The notes: generated by a model not told the origin, from the letters alone. A stretch of DNA of 64,000 nt from Streptomyces pinistramenti (GCF_020564935.1 NZ_JAJCXB010000026.1:1-64000), one strand, 5' to 3'; counted from the stretch's first letter, positions 40,540 through 49,882 are shown. Numbers and translations: made by a program.

Positions 40540-41976
40540 TCAGTCCTGTGCCTCGGCCGCCACCGGCTTCGGGATCAGGAAGGACGCCGCGATGGCCGCG
40601 GCCAGGATGACGACGCCGGCGATCATGCCCGCCGTGTAGCCGCCGGGGGACGCGGCGTCCGTGGGCTGCGCGGCGGTCTCGACCGCGTACAGCACGGCGA
40701 AGCTGAGGCCCGCGCCGAGGTTGAACGCGCCCGCGTTCAGGCCGGGCAGGAAGCCCGGGTTCTCGCGTGGGGACAGCACGATGCCCAGCCCGTTCAGCAC
40801 GATGTTCGTCACGCCCGCGTACGTCACACCGATCAGCAGCGACATCAGCAGCAACAGGATCCGGGACTGGCCGTGCAGGGTGAGGATCATCAGGACGACC
40901 GCCGCGACCGACCCGACCAGGCCGCAGCGCAGGATCCGCCCGTAGCCGTAGGTGGCGGCGAGGCGACCGGCGACCGGGCCCATGGCGAGCCCGGCGAGCG
41001 CGTACGGCGTCAGCGTCCACCACGCGGACTGCTCGGCGGACATACCGAGTCCGGCCTGCGCGTCCTGGGCGAACGCCGGGATCAGCCCGTTCATGACGGC
41101 GAACACGCCGGTCATGGTGAGCACGGTGGTCAGCAGCGTCGCCCAGGTCGCCCGCTGCCTGAGGTGCCGGGTGGCGACCAGCGGGTGGCTGCTGCGGTTC
41201 TCCGTCCGCCAGAACAGCGCGAACGCGCCGGCGGCCAGCACCACCAGGCAGGCGATCAGCGGCCAGTTGGCGGCGGCGAGCTTGCCCGCCTCGTTGAGCG
41301 CGATCAGCAGCGAGCCGACCGAGACGACCAGCAGCACGACCCCGGGCCAGTCCATCCGGCTCGCCACCGGCGCCTTGGACTCGGGGGTCAGGGTGGCGAC
41401 CAGCACGGTGGCGAGGGCCGCGACGCCGGCCATCGCCCAGAAGACCGAGGCGAAGCCGTGGTGGTCGGCGAGGTAGCCGCCGGCCAGCGAGTCGACGCCG
41501 GCGATCCCGCCGTTGACCGCGGTGATCACACCCAGCAGCGTCCCGTACCGCTTCGGCTCCTTCACCTCGACCCGCAGCATGATCAGGCACAGCGGGACGA
41601 CCGGACCGCTCACGCCCTGGATGATGCGGCCCGCGAACAGCATCGGCACGCTCGTCGCCAGCGCGGCGATCACGCAGCCGACGACCATCAGGCCCAGCAT
41701 CCCGGCCAGCACCTTGCGGCGGCCGATCACGTCGCCCAGCCGCGGCAGGAACAGCGAGAACAGCGCGGCAGAGGTGAAGAACGCGGTCTGGGTCAGACCG
41801 ATCTCGGCGGAGCTTGCGCCCAGCGAGTCCTGGATGCTCTTCAGCGCAGGGCTGAGCATGCTGGCGTTGAGCTGGAAGGCGAAACAGGCCACGAGCAGCG
41901 CCGCGACCAGCACACCCACCCGGACCCCTGAACCGCCCGGCGTCACGGCGCCGCGCGGTGCGGTGGAGACACTCAT
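40540..41976 (-). CDS. MFS transporter, probable nucleoside-linked permease
   Basis: A 478-residue membrane transporter of the DHA2-like major facilitator group, starting MSVSTAPRGAVTPGG, with helix 1 containing LLVACFAFQLNASMLSPAL and the motif A loop RLGDVIGRRKVLAGM. About fourteen helices can be counted. Its ATG overlaps the stop of the nucleoside hydrolase gene as ATGA, so the two are co-translated. This makes uptake of nucleosides, or export of a product, the natural hypothesis, although DHA2 members are better known as drug exporters. No terminator was seen after it. Confidence 0.88.
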   Translation of the reverse strand: MSVSTAPRGAVTPGGSGVRVGVLVAALLVACFAFQLNASMLSPALKSIQDSLGASSAEIGLTQTAFFTSAALFSLFLPRLGDVIGRRKVLAGMLGLMVVGCVIAALATSVPMLFAGRIIQGVSGPVVPLCLIMLRVEVKEPKRYGTLLGVITAVNGGIAGVDSLAGGYLADHHGFASVFWAMAGVAALATVLVATLTPESKAPVASRMDWPGVVLLVVSVGSLLIALNEAGKLAAANWPLIACLVVLAAGAFALFWRTENRSSHPLVATRHLRQRATWATLLTTVLTMTGVFAVMNGLIPAFAQDAQAGLGMSAEQSAWWTLTPYALAGLAMGPVAGRLAATYGYGRILRCGLVGSVAAVVLMILTLHGQSRILLLLMSLLIGVTYAGVTNIVLNGLGIVLSPRENPGFLPGLNAGAFNLGAGLSFAVLYAVETAAQPTDAASPGGYTAGMIAGVVILAAAIAASFLIPKPVAAEAQD

Positions 41977-42920
41977 GCCGCGCCGTCGCCGATCCGCTCC
42001 AGCGCGTCCACCACGAGGTTCCAGAACCGCTCGTGATCGAGGGTGACCGCGACCTGCGTGGTGCAGTCGGCGGGGGCCGGAGCACGGAAGTCCGCGACGG
42101 TCATGCCGAGGGTCAGCCCGCCGCGCAGCTCGATGTCCACCGGCACCTTGCGCACGGTCATGACATCCGGGTCGATGACGTACGCGACCGCGCACGGGTC
42201 GTGCACCGGCGGGAACTCGAAGCCCTGGTTCTCCCGGTACGCCTCACGGAAGAAGTCCAGCAGCTCCAGCACGAAGGTGGCCGGCTTGGTGCCGACCGCG
42301 GCGATCTTCTCGGCGACCTCGGGGGTGGCCAGCGCCTGGTGCGTGAGGTCGAGGCCGACCATGGTGACCGGCCAGCGCTCGTTGAAGACGATGTGCGCGG
42401 CCTCGGGGTCGATGATGATGTTGAACTCGGCGACCGCGCTCCAGTTGCCCTCGTGGTAGCCGCCGCCCATCAGGACGACCTCACGGACCCGCTCGGCGAT
42501 CCGCGGCTCCTTGCGTACGGCCATGGCGATGTTGGTCAGCCCGGCCGTCGGGACGATGGTGATCTCGCCCGGCTCGTGGGACATCACGGTGTCGATGATC
42601 AGGTCCACGGCGTGCCGGCGGTCCAGCTCGATGTCCGGTTCGGGCAGCTCGGGCCCGTCCAGGCCGGTCTCGCCGTGGATGTCGGGCGCCGTCTCGATGG
42701 CACGTACCAGGGGGCGCGGGCAGCCGGCCGCGAACGGCACACCGGTGATCCCGGCGATCCGGGCCACGGACAGCGCGTTGCGGGTCACCTTCTCCAGCGT
42801 CTGGTTCCCGACCACGGTCGTGACGGCGACCAGCTCGACGTCGGGGTTGCCGTGGGCCAGGAGCATGGCAATCGCGTCGTCGTGCCCCGGGTCGCAGTCG
42901 AGGATGATCTTTCTGGCCAA
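41973..42920 (-). CDS. inosine-uridine-preferring-type nucleoside hydrolase
   Basis: A 315-residue calcium-dependent N-ribohydrolase that splits nucleosides into base and ribose. The N-terminal DCDPGHDDAIAMLL carries the aspartate cluster that binds calcium; VLMGGGYHEGNWSAVAEFNI and HDPCAVAYV complete the active site. I chose TTG 42920 as start: AGGGG is nine bases upstream and LARKIILDCDPGHDD is where homologues begin, whereas the longer open frame is Arg/Pro-rich junk. First gene of a two-gene operon with the MFS transporter, divergent from a LacI regulator with operator-like dyads between. Confidence 0.9.
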   Translation of the reverse strand: MARKIILDCDPGHDDAIAMLLAHGNPDVELVAVTTVVGNQTLEKVTRNALSVARIAGITGVPFAAGCPRPLVRAIETAPDIHGETGLDGPELPEPDIELDRRHAVDLIIDTVMSHEPGEITIVPTAGLTNIAMAVRKEPRIAERVREVVLMGGGYHEGNWSAVAEFNIIIDPEAAHIVFNERWPVTMVGLDLTHQALATPEVAEKIAAVGTKPATFVLELLDFFREAYRENQGFEFPPVHDPCAVAYVIDPDVMTVRKVPVDIELRGGLTLGMTVADFRAPAPADCTTQVAVTLDHERFWNLVVDALERIGDGAA

Positions 42921-43070
42921 CGGAAGAGCCCCTTTGCTCTGGTGCTTCGCTCTGATGCTTCCCGGGCGCGGGCCGGGCACCGGGCGCGGGCGCCGCCGCA
43001 CCGGTGGCGGACGGCGCGGGCGCGAGGGGCGCCGCCGTCGGCCCCGGGCGTGGGCTCGGGACACTTCACG

Positions 43071-43084
43071 GGAAAACGTTCTCC
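43071..43084. promoter_or_regulatory. LacI-type operator candidate 1
   Basis: GGAAAACGTTCTCC: six of seven symmetric positions around the central CG. It lies about 150 bases upstream of the nucleoside hydrolase start, on its promoter side. Confidence 0.65.
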
Positions 43085-43201
43085 GGAAACTTGACCCATG
43101 AACCAGCACCTTGTCAATGGCTCATATCCCATCCTTCGGGGCGATTTCCCGGCATCGCGGCGGTAGATGGTGCCATCGGGCCGGTCTTGGACACCGGTCG
43201 A

Positions 43202-43215
43202 GGACAACGTTTGCC
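43202..43215. promoter_or_regulatory. LacI-type operator candidate 2
   Basis: GGACAACGTTTGCC shows four of six symmetric flanking positions around AACGTT. It is 75 bases before the LacI start, placed for autoregulation. Weaker than candidate 1. Confidence 0.5.
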
Positions 43216-43289
43216 GTACCCCGTACGGCGCGTATGCTCCCTCCGGCCCGTACGGGCCGAACGCGTCGAATGAAGGGGGCCGGGAGACG

Positions 43290-44324
43290 GTGGCCGAAGT
43301 CACCCTCAAGGATGTCGCCCGCGCATCAGGCTGCTCCGTCGCCACGGTCTCCCGCGTCCTCGCGGGCACCCGCCCGGTCGGCGCCGAGACCGCCCGCGCC
43401 GTACGGGACGCGGCCGAGCGCCTGGGCTACCGGCCCAACCACGTCGCACGCGCCCTGCGCAGCCGCTCGACGGGCACCGTCGGCCTGGTCCTGCCGCAGA
43501 TCACCAACCCGTTCTTCCCCGCCCTCGTCCGGGAGCTGGAGCACGCCCTGCACGCCGAGGGCCGGGCGCTGCTGCTCGCCGACTGCGACGACGACCCGGA
43601 GACGGAGGCCGCCAGAATCGGCGCCCTGCTGGACCGGCAGGTCGACGCGCTCCTGGTGGTGCCGGCCGACGAACGGCGCAGCCGGCCCGCGGTGGCCGCG
43701 GCGGCGGCCCGGGTGCCGCTGGTGCTGCTGGACCGCGGCTGCGGCGCGGGTGTCGCCGATTCGGTGGCCGTGGACAACGCCGCGGGCATGACGCTGGTCC
43801 TGGACCACCTGGCCGCGACGGGCCGCCGCAGGCCCTGCTTCGTCGGCGCGGCCGGGACGGCGTCGACGGCGGTCGAACGGCATGCGGCCTACGAGGCGGG
43901 GGTGCACGCCCTGGGTCCGGATGCCGCGCGGCGGGCCGAACTGGGCGACTTCTCCGTGGAGTGGGGCCGGGCCGCCGTGGACCGGGTCTGGCCGTCCCGC
44001 CCCGACGCCCTGGTCTGTGCCAACGACCTCATCGCGGCCGGCGCGCTCCAGCAGTTGCGCCGGCTGGGCGCGGACGTCCCCGGCGAGGTCGCGGTCACCG
44101 GCTTCGACGACATCCCGCTGGCCGGACTCGCCGACCCGGCCCTGACCACGGTCCGCCAGCCGGTCGCCGAACTCGCCGCGGAGGCCGCCGGATTGCTCGT
44201 CCGCAGGCCGGCCGGAGCGGCCCCGGCAGCCCGCCGCGCGGTCCGCCTCGCGCCCCGGCTCGTCGTACGCGGATCCAGCGCACCGGACCCGGCGGCGGCC
44301 GGGCGGGCCGGGGTGCCCGCCTGA
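43290..44324 (+). CDS. LacI-family repressor, probable nucleoside-operon regulator
   Basis: A 344-residue repressor. The HTH is VTLKDVARASGCSVATVSRV, followed by the hinge (YRPNHVARALRSRSTGTVGL) and effector domain with ITNPFFPALVRELE and TGFDDIPLAGLADPALTTVR. GTG 43290 follows CGGGAG at six bases. Divergence from the nucleoside hydrolase/MFS operon, with two AACGTT-centred dyads between, makes it the likely repressor, released by a nucleoside or ribose. Ends in a Pro/Ala tail and a strong terminator. Confidence 0.92.
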   Translation: MAEVTLKDVARASGCSVATVSRVLAGTRPVGAETARAVRDAAERLGYRPNHVARALRSRSTGTVGLVLPQITNPFFPALVRELEHALHAEGRALLLADCDDDPETEAARIGALLDRQVDALLVVPADERRSRPAVAAAAARVPLVLLDRGCGAGVADSVAVDNAAGMTLVLDHLAATGRRRPCFVGAAGTASTAVERHAAYEAGVHALGPDAARRAELGDFSVEWGRAAVDRVWPSRPDALVCANDLIAAGALQQLRRLGADVPGEVAVTGFDDIPLAGLADPALTTVRQPVAELAAEAAGLLVRRPAGAAPAARRAVRLAPRLVVRGSSAPDPAAAGRAGVPA

Positions 44325-44340
44325 CGGTCCGCCCCGCGCG

Positions 44341-44383
44341 CGGCAACGGCCGTCACCACAGAACGTGGTGACGGCCGCTGCCG
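44341..44383. terminator. bidirectional hairpin terminator
   Basis: GGCCGTCACCAC (44348-44359) and GTGGTGACGGCC (44365-44376) form a perfect 12-bp stem with loop AGAAC; outer bases extend it to 19 pairs with one mismatch. It lies between convergent LacI and small secreted-protein genes. Confidence 0.9.
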
Positions 44384-44407
44384 TATGCGGCTACTGTCCG
44401 CCGGCTG

Positions 44408-44614
44408 CTACCACTTGCCTTCGAGGGAGCCGCCCTCACAACCCTGGAACCACACCGGGTTGCCGTCCCAGACAGCTGCGCCCTGGAGGCACTTGGCGTA
44501 CTTGGCGCTGGCGCCGGACTCGTGGTCGTCGTCGTGAGCCATGGCGGTGCCGGCCCCACTCAGGATGATGGTGGCCGCGAGGGCGGTGGCCGAGATGACG
44601 GCGCGGATGCGCAT
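44408..44614 (-). CDS. small secreted protein, unknown
   Basis: A 68-residue precursor. The signal peptide (MRIRAVISATALAATIILSG then AGTAMA) should be cleaved before HDDDHE, giving a mature peptide of about 42 residues with two Cys (YAKCLQGA and FQGCEGG) that can form one disulfide, and several aromatic residues. ATG 44614 follows GAGGAG at six bases, a strong ribosome site that supports it as real. I do not recognise the family. Confidence 0.75.
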   Translation of the reverse strand: MRIRAVISATALAATIILSGAGTAMAHDDDHESGASAKYAKCLQGAAVWDGNPVWFQGCEGGSLEGKW

Positions 44615-44735
44615 GGATACTCCTCATGGGTTCGCGGAGATACTGGCATGGACAGAGATCACCTTCGCGAACCACTTCAAAACGCACTCTACGCCGAACG
44701 TGTGAGCCGCCCCGTCACCGGCAATTGACGAATCG

Positions 44736-46283
44736 TCAGCGTCCGGTTGTCTCCTGCGCGGCCTCGGCCTGCACCCGCAGCAGCTTCTTGTCCGGCTTGC
44801 CGGCGTCGGTCAGCGGCAGCGCGTCGGCGAAGGTGACGTGCGCCGGTTCGTACATGGCACCGCGCTCGGCGCGCACCATGTCCCGCAGCTGCTGCGCGTC
44901 GACGCCGCTGCCCGGTACGGGGATCACGACGGCGTGCACCTGCTCCATCCGGTCCGCGTCCCGGACGCCGAAGACGGCGCTCTGCTGGACCTCCGGGTGC
45001 GTGTTGAGCAGGTCCTCCAGCTCGGTGGTGTACACGTGGCCGCCGACCACGACGATCATGTCCTTGATGCGGTCGACGATCGTCAAGTAGTTGTCGGCGT
45101 CGAGGAATCCGATGTCGCCGGTGTGCAGCCAGCCGTCCCGCAGGACCTCGGCGGTCAGCTCGGGCTGCTTCCAGTAGCCCTGCATGATCATTTCGGAGCG
45201 TACGCAGACCTCGCCGTGCTCGCCGGCCGGCAGGTCACGGCCCTGCTCGTCGCGGATGGCGACCTCGACCTCGGCCAGCACCTTGCCCGCCGAGCGCAGC
45301 CGGTCGGGCCGCTCCAGGTCGTGGTCCTCGGGCAGCAGGATGCTGATGCCGCCCGCCTCGTTCTGGCCGTAGCCCTGCATCAGGACCGGGCCGAAGGCGC
45401 GGATCGCGTCGGCGATCCGGGCGGGGGACGCCTGGCAGCCGCCGTAGGTCAGCCGGCGCAGGCTGCTGGTGTCGGTGTGCTGCGCGTCCGGGTGGTCCAT
45501 CAGCTGGTAGAGCAGCGGGGGCAGCAGGAACAGGTCGGTGATCCGCTCGCGTTCGATGGCGGCGAGGGCGGCGGCCGGGTCGAAGTCGTCGAGCAGGACG
45601 AGGGTGCCACCGGCGTTCAGGGTGTTGTCGGCCATCATTCCGGCGGCGTGCGCGAGGGTGGTGCAGACCAGCTGGCGGGGCGGTTCGGCGTCCTCGGGCA
45701 TGACGCCGCGGAACCAGCGGGCCTGGGCGAAGGTGCTGCAGATGCCCTTGGGGTGGCCGGTGGTGCCGCCGGTGTGGCGGATGGTGCAGATGTCGTCGGG
45801 CTGGGCGCTGCCGGCGAACGGCTCGGCGCTCTGCCCGGCGGCCAGTTCCAGCAGGTCGACGCCGGTCTTCGCGGGCCCGAGCACGAGGACGGCCGGAACC
45901 GGCGCCAACTCCGTTATCTCGATGGCGCGTTCGGTGTAGCGCGGGTCGACTATCAGGGCCTGGGTCTCGACGTCGCGCACGATGGCGGCCTGGGACTCGG
46001 CGGAGAGCTTGTTGTAGAGATGGTTGACCCGGCAGCCGATGAGATTGGCCGCGTAGCGCGCGGCGATGGTTTCCGGCGCGTTACCGCTCAGCAGGGTGAC
46101 GGTCTGGCCGCGGTCCACGCCCTGGGCCCGCAGCGCCCGTGCCATCCGATGGACGAGGTCGCGCAGCTCGCCGGCGGTGACCCGACGGCCTTCGTGGACC
46201 AGTGTCTGACGCCCGGGATCGACGGCGAGTGCGTCGAGGTTCTCCTCCACGTAGGTGCGGAAGGGCTGGGCAGCTGCTGGCAT
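44736..46283 (-). CDS. AMP-dependent acyl-CoA synthetase/ligase
   Basis: A 515-residue ANL-superfamily adenylating enzyme. The P-loop is RHTGGTTGHPKG (near residue 175), the adenine motif is GYGQNEAGG, the hinge is TGDIGFLDADNYLTIVDRIK and the catalytic lysine of the C-terminal domain is in TDAGKPDKKLL. It should activate a carboxylate with ATP and load it on CoA; an aliphatic or aryl acid is likely but not defined. ATG 46283 has AGGAGG upstream. A 21-bp MarR-type palindrome overlaps its presumed promoter (TTGCCT, 18 bases, TATACC on the minus strand). Confidence 0.92.
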   Translation of the reverse strand: MPAAAQPFRTYVEENLDALAVDPGRQTLVHEGRRVTAGELRDLVHRMARALRAQGVDRGQTVTLLSGNAPETIAARYAANLIGCRVNHLYNKLSAESQAAIVRDVETQALIVDPRYTERAIEITELAPVPAVLVLGPAKTGVDLLELAAGQSAEPFAGSAQPDDICTIRHTGGTTGHPKGICSTFAQARWFRGVMPEDAEPPRQLVCTTLAHAAGMMADNTLNAGGTLVLLDDFDPAAALAAIERERITDLFLLPPLLYQLMDHPDAQHTDTSSLRRLTYGGCQASPARIADAIRAFGPVLMQGYGQNEAGGISILLPEDHDLERPDRLRSAGKVLAEVEVAIRDEQGRDLPAGEHGEVCVRSEMIMQGYWKQPELTAEVLRDGWLHTGDIGFLDADNYLTIVDRIKDMIVVVGGHVYTTELEDLLNTHPEVQQSAVFGVRDADRMEQVHAVVIPVPGSGVDAQQLRDMVRAERGAMYEPAHVTFADALPLTDAGKPDKKLLRVQAEAAQETTGR

Positions 46284-46347
46284 GACGGGTTTCCTCCTGA
46301 GGCCGGGTGGCCCTGACCGGGCGGTCCGGTGAGTGGTATACAGATAT

Positions 46348-46368
46348 TTAGTTGCTAGAGGCAACTAA
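46348..46368. promoter_or_regulatory. MarR-type operator palindrome
   Basis: TTAGTTGC (46348-46355), TAGAG, GCAACTAA (46361-46368): perfect 8-bp arms. The TTGC...GCAA core is typical of MarR/SlyA-class sites. It covers the likely -35 region of the acyl-CoA ligase and lies about 250 bases upstream of the SpoIIE phosphatase gene. No MarR gene is adjacent; the nearest is at 49908-50486. Confidence 0.8.
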
Positions 46369-46614
46369 TCTCAGAGTAACGGTTATGGATCAACAACTCC
46401 AATCCGATGGACCGGATCCGGACGTTGTGCAGCCACCGCCGAACGGGCCCCGGACGGGCCGGATCCGGGGGTGCGGAGGGCTGTCCGCACCGGGCATGGC
46501 CGAGTCGGGCCGCGGGAGGGATGATGGTGCGCAGCGGCAGCACGGCAGGAAAGGGCCGGTGTGGAGGAACGCCACGGCTGCCGGCGCGAGGGCGCCGGCG
46601 GAAGGAGTGCCTGG

Positions 46615-48705
46615 ATGGGTGCGACCGACGCGTTCCCCGACGGCGTGGGCCCCGTCGGGGCGGGCCCGTCCGACCACGGCGGCCTGCTGGACGCGCTGGG
46701 GGTGGCCGCCGTGATGCTCGACGCGAACGGCCGGATCGCCCTGTGGAGCCCGCAGGCGGAGGAGCTGTTCGGCTGGAGCGCCGAGGAAGCACTCGGCAGA
46801 CCGGCCGCCAGGCTCCTGGTGCCGCCGGACCGCCACGACCTCGTCCTGAATCTCTTCGCCCAGGTCATGGCCGGCGGTGAGACCTGGGCCGGGGTCTTTC
46901 CCGTACGGCACAAGGACGGCACCACCAGGCTCGTTGAATTCCGCAACATGCGGCTCACGGACGAGCAGGGCCACGCCTACGCACTCGGCATCGCCACCGA
47001 CCGGAGCGTGCTGCGCCAGGTCGAGCGGGATCTGGCGCTCTCCGTACGCCTGGTGGCCCAGTCGCCGATCGGCCTCGCGGTCCTGGACACCGACCTGCGC
47101 TACGTCATGGTCAACCCGGCCCTGGAGCGGATCAACGGCATGCCCGCCTCCGCTCACGTCGGCCGTGACGCACACGAAGCGCTCGGCTTCCTGGACACCG
47201 ACACCATCACGGCCAGTATGCGCAAGGTGCTCGCCACAGGCACGCCGCGGCTCAACCAGTTCCTCGTCGGATACCCGCCCGACGACCCCGGCAGCGAGCA
47301 CGCGTGGTCGGTGTCCCACTACCGTCTGGAGGATCCGGGCGGCCGGGTGCTCGGCCTGGCGACGTCGGTCGTGGACGTCACCGAGCAGCACCGGGCCGCG
47401 TCCGAGGCGGCGCGGGCCCGCCGCCGGCTCGCCGTCATCGCCGACGCGTCGGCCACCGTCGGCACCACCCTCGACGTCGACCAGACCGCCCATGAACTGG
47501 CCGATGTCATCGTGCCCGAGCTGGCCGACCTCGCCGCGGTGGACGTACTCGACGCCGTCCTGGACGGCAGGCGCCAGGCCACGCCGGGCCCCGGAGACGC
47601 CGCCCGCTTCCGCGCGCTCGCGGTGGCCACCGCCTTCCCGACCGACGCCGTGCACGCCGCCGACCCGGCCGGACAGATCGCCTCCTACGAAGCCGACCGC
47701 GTGATCACCCGCTGTGTGACCACCGGCCGGCCCGTCCTGATGGCGCGGGTACGGGACGAGGACCTGGAGCGGATCGCCGTCGACTCCCGGGGGGCCGCGC
47801 TGCTGGCGAAGGCCGGGCTCCGCTCCTACCTGGCGGTGCCGCTGACCGCCCGCGGCGAGGTGCTGGGCGCCCTCTCGCTCTACCGCGTCCGCAACGAGCT
47901 GCCGTTCGACGAGGACGACGTGGTGCTCGCCGTCGAGCTGTCCGCCCGCGCCGCCGTCGCCATCGACAACGCCCGCTCGTACCAGAGCGAACGCCGCACG
48001 GCGCTCACCCTCCAGCGTCACCTGATGAGCCATCAGCCGCCGCAGCCGCCCGGCATGGAGATCGCCCACCGCTACCAGCCGGCCCGCGCCGCCGGCGAGA
48101 TCGGCGGCGACTGGTTCGACGCCATTCCGGTGGCCGGCGACAAGACGGCCCTGGTCGTCGGCGACGTCATGGGCAGCGGCATCAACGCGGCCGCCACCAT
48201 GGGGCAGTTGCGCACCACCACCCGCGCGCTGGCCGATCTCGACCTCGAACCCGCCCAGCTCCTGCGGCATCTGGACCACATCGCCGCCGGGCTCGATCCG
48301 TCCTTCGCGACCTGCGTGTACGCCGTCTTCGACCCCCGCCGCCAGGAGTGCCGTATCGCCAGCGCGGGACACCTGCCGCCCGTCGTCGTCCGGCCAGGCC
48401 GGCGGCCCGAGCTGCTCGACCTGCCGACCGGGGCCCCGCTCGGCGTCGGCGGCGTCCCGTTCGAGCAGACCGTCGTCGCCCTGCGCCCCGCCGACCAGTT
48501 GGTGCTCTACACCGACGGTCTGGTGGAAACCCGCGACGAATCGATCGACACCCGCCTGGACACCCTCGTCGACCTGCTCGCCATCCCCCGGGACGACCTG
48601 GAGGAGCTGTGCGACCACCTGCTGGGCGCCCTGCGGCAGCCGCACGACCACGACGACGTCGCCCTGCTCGTCGCCCGCGTCACCGAAGGCGACGCGATCC
48701 GGTAG
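46615..48705 (+). CDS. PAS-PAS-GAF-SpoIIE (PP2C) signalling phosphatase
   Basis: A 696-residue cytoplasmic RsbU-type serine phosphatase. PAS 1 spans about residues 20-130 (VAAVMLDANGRIALWSPQAE), PAS 2 about 140-255 (IGLAVLDTDLRYVMVNPALE), a GAF-like domain about 265-440, and the PP2C/SpoIIE domain from about 460 (GEIGGDWFDAI, VVGDVMGSGINAAATM, ASAGHLPP, LVLYTDGLVE), with its metal-binding aspartates. Expected to dephosphorylate a STAS anti-sigma antagonist in response to a small ligand. ATG 46615 has GGAG seven bases upstream; GTG 46561 is an alternative. Confidence 0.92.
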   Translation: MGATDAFPDGVGPVGAGPSDHGGLLDALGVAAVMLDANGRIALWSPQAEELFGWSAEEALGRPAARLLVPPDRHDLVLNLFAQVMAGGETWAGVFPVRHKDGTTRLVEFRNMRLTDEQGHAYALGIATDRSVLRQVERDLALSVRLVAQSPIGLAVLDTDLRYVMVNPALERINGMPASAHVGRDAHEALGFLDTDTITASMRKVLATGTPRLNQFLVGYPPDDPGSEHAWSVSHYRLEDPGGRVLGLATSVVDVTEQHRAASEAARARRRLAVIADASATVGTTLDVDQTAHELADVIVPELADLAAVDVLDAVLDGRRQATPGPGDAARFRALAVATAFPTDAVHAADPAGQIASYEADRVITRCVTTGRPVLMARVRDEDLERIAVDSRGAALLAKAGLRSYLAVPLTARGEVLGALSLYRVRNELPFDEDDVVLAVELSARAAVAIDNARSYQSERRTALTLQRHLMSHQPPQPPGMEIAHRYQPARAAGEIGGDWFDAIPVAGDKTALVVGDVMGSGINAAATMGQLRTTTRALADLDLEPAQLLRHLDHIAAGLDPSFATCVYAVFDPRRQECRIASAGHLPPVVVRPGRRPELLDLPTGAPLGVGGVPFEQTVVALRPADQLVLYTDGLVETRDESIDTRLDTLVDLLAIPRDDLEELCDHLLGALRQPHDHDDVALLVARVTEGDAIR

Positions 48706-48799
48706 CCCGCCGCCCGGTGTGCGCCTCGCCTCCCTGTCGCGGGGTTTCGCTGCCCGCCACCTGGAGATGCGCAGGTGCACGGCAGCGTACGGAGGCGAC

Positions 48800-49882
48800 A
48801 TGGCTGAGGAAGAGGCACGCGGGACACCCGCCACCCACGACGAGGAAGAACCGGCCGGAATACCGCGCCCGCGCCCCGCGGGCGGCACACCGGGGCCCGC
48901 CCGCCGGGCCCTGCTCGCGGCCACCGCGGCGACCGGCATCGGCCTGCTCGCCGGCTGTGGCGGGTCCGGGGGCCGCGCCGACCCGGCACCCGGAGCGGAG
49001 CCACCGCGCGGCACGGGCCGGCCGTCGCCCGCCCCGCCGGGCACCGCCCCGGCACCGGGGAAGTCCGGACATCCCGGCAGGAAACGTCCCGAACTTCCGC
49101 GTGGCGGACGGGAATTGTTCCCCCGCTACCGGCTCGTGGGCTTCTGCGGGCTGCCCGGTGCCGCGGCGCTCGGCAGGCTCGGGACCGGAGATCCGGGCGA
49201 ACGGGCCGACGAGATCGAGAAGCAGGCCCGCGCGTATACCGCGGGCCGTGAGGCCATGCCCGTACTCGAACTCCTCACGGTGGTCGCGACCGCGGCGCCG
49301 GGGCCGGACGGCCGGTACCGCTCGCGGACGCCCGACGCGACGATCCGCCGCTTCCACCGGATCGCGGGGGAGCACCGGGCGCTGCTGCTGCTCAACATCC
49401 AGCCGGGCCGCGCCCGCGTTCTGGACGAGGTCAAGGCGCTGCGTCCCTGGCTGCTCCACCCCGACGTGGGGGTCGCGCTCGACCCGGAATGGGAGATGGG
49501 GCCCGGCGAGGTGCCGGGCGACCGTTTCGGCCATACCAGCGGGCGCGAACTGACCGGTGTGGCCGACTACTTGTCCGGCCTGGTCGCCGCGCACGATCTG
49601 CCGCAGAAGCCGCTCGTCTTCCACCAGGTGGCCGCGTCCGTCCTGCACGAGGAGGCCGCGCTGCGGCGCCGGCCCGGTGTCGCCCTGATCAAGAGCGCGG
49701 ACGGGATCGGCTCACCGGACCTGAAACGGGACACCTGGCGGCGGCTCGTCGGCGGCCTCCCCGCCGGCGTCCACACCGGCTTCAAGCTCTTCTACGAGGA
49801 GGACGCCGAGGGCAGCCGCCTGATGACCCCCGATGAGGTGCTGGCCCTGCGGCCGCGGCCGGAGTACGTGATGTACGAGTGA
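48800..49882 (+). CDS. secreted lipoprotein with TIM-barrel-like domain
   Basis: A 360-residue protein with an unusually long N-terminal region before a twin-arginine-like segment (GPARRALLAATAATGIGLLA) and lipobox LLAGC, with C53 as the lipidated residue. After a Pro-rich spacer, a domain of about 240 residues starts near YRLVGFCGLPGAAALG and contains MPVLELLTVVA, LLLLNIQPGRARVLDE and VALDPEWEMGPGEVPG. That repeated beta/alpha pattern with acidic DPEW suggests a glycoside-hydrolase-like barrel known from Streptomyces lipoproteins of unknown role. ATG 48800 follows GGAGG. Confidence 0.78.
   Translation: MAEEEARGTPATHDEEEPAGIPRPRPAGGTPGPARRALLAATAATGIGLLAGCGGSGGRADPAPGAEPPRGTGRPSPAPPGTAPAPGKSGHPGRKRPELPRGGRELFPRYRLVGFCGLPGAAALGRLGTGDPGERADEIEKQARAYTAGREAMPVLELLTVVATAAPGPDGRYRSRTPDATIRRFHRIAGEHRALLLLNIQPGRARVLDEVKALRPWLLHPDVGVALDPEWEMGPGEVPGDRFGHTSGRELTGVADYLSGLVAAHDLPQKPLVFHQVAASVLHEEAALRRRPGVALIKSADGIGSPDLKRDTWRRLVGGLPAGVHTGFKLFYEEDAEGSRLMTPDEVLALRPRPEYVMYE

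Noticed and set aside
46390..49044. 884-codon minus-strand frame opposite the SpoIIE phosphatase
   Set aside because: It mirrors the phosphatase codons and has no motif of its own.
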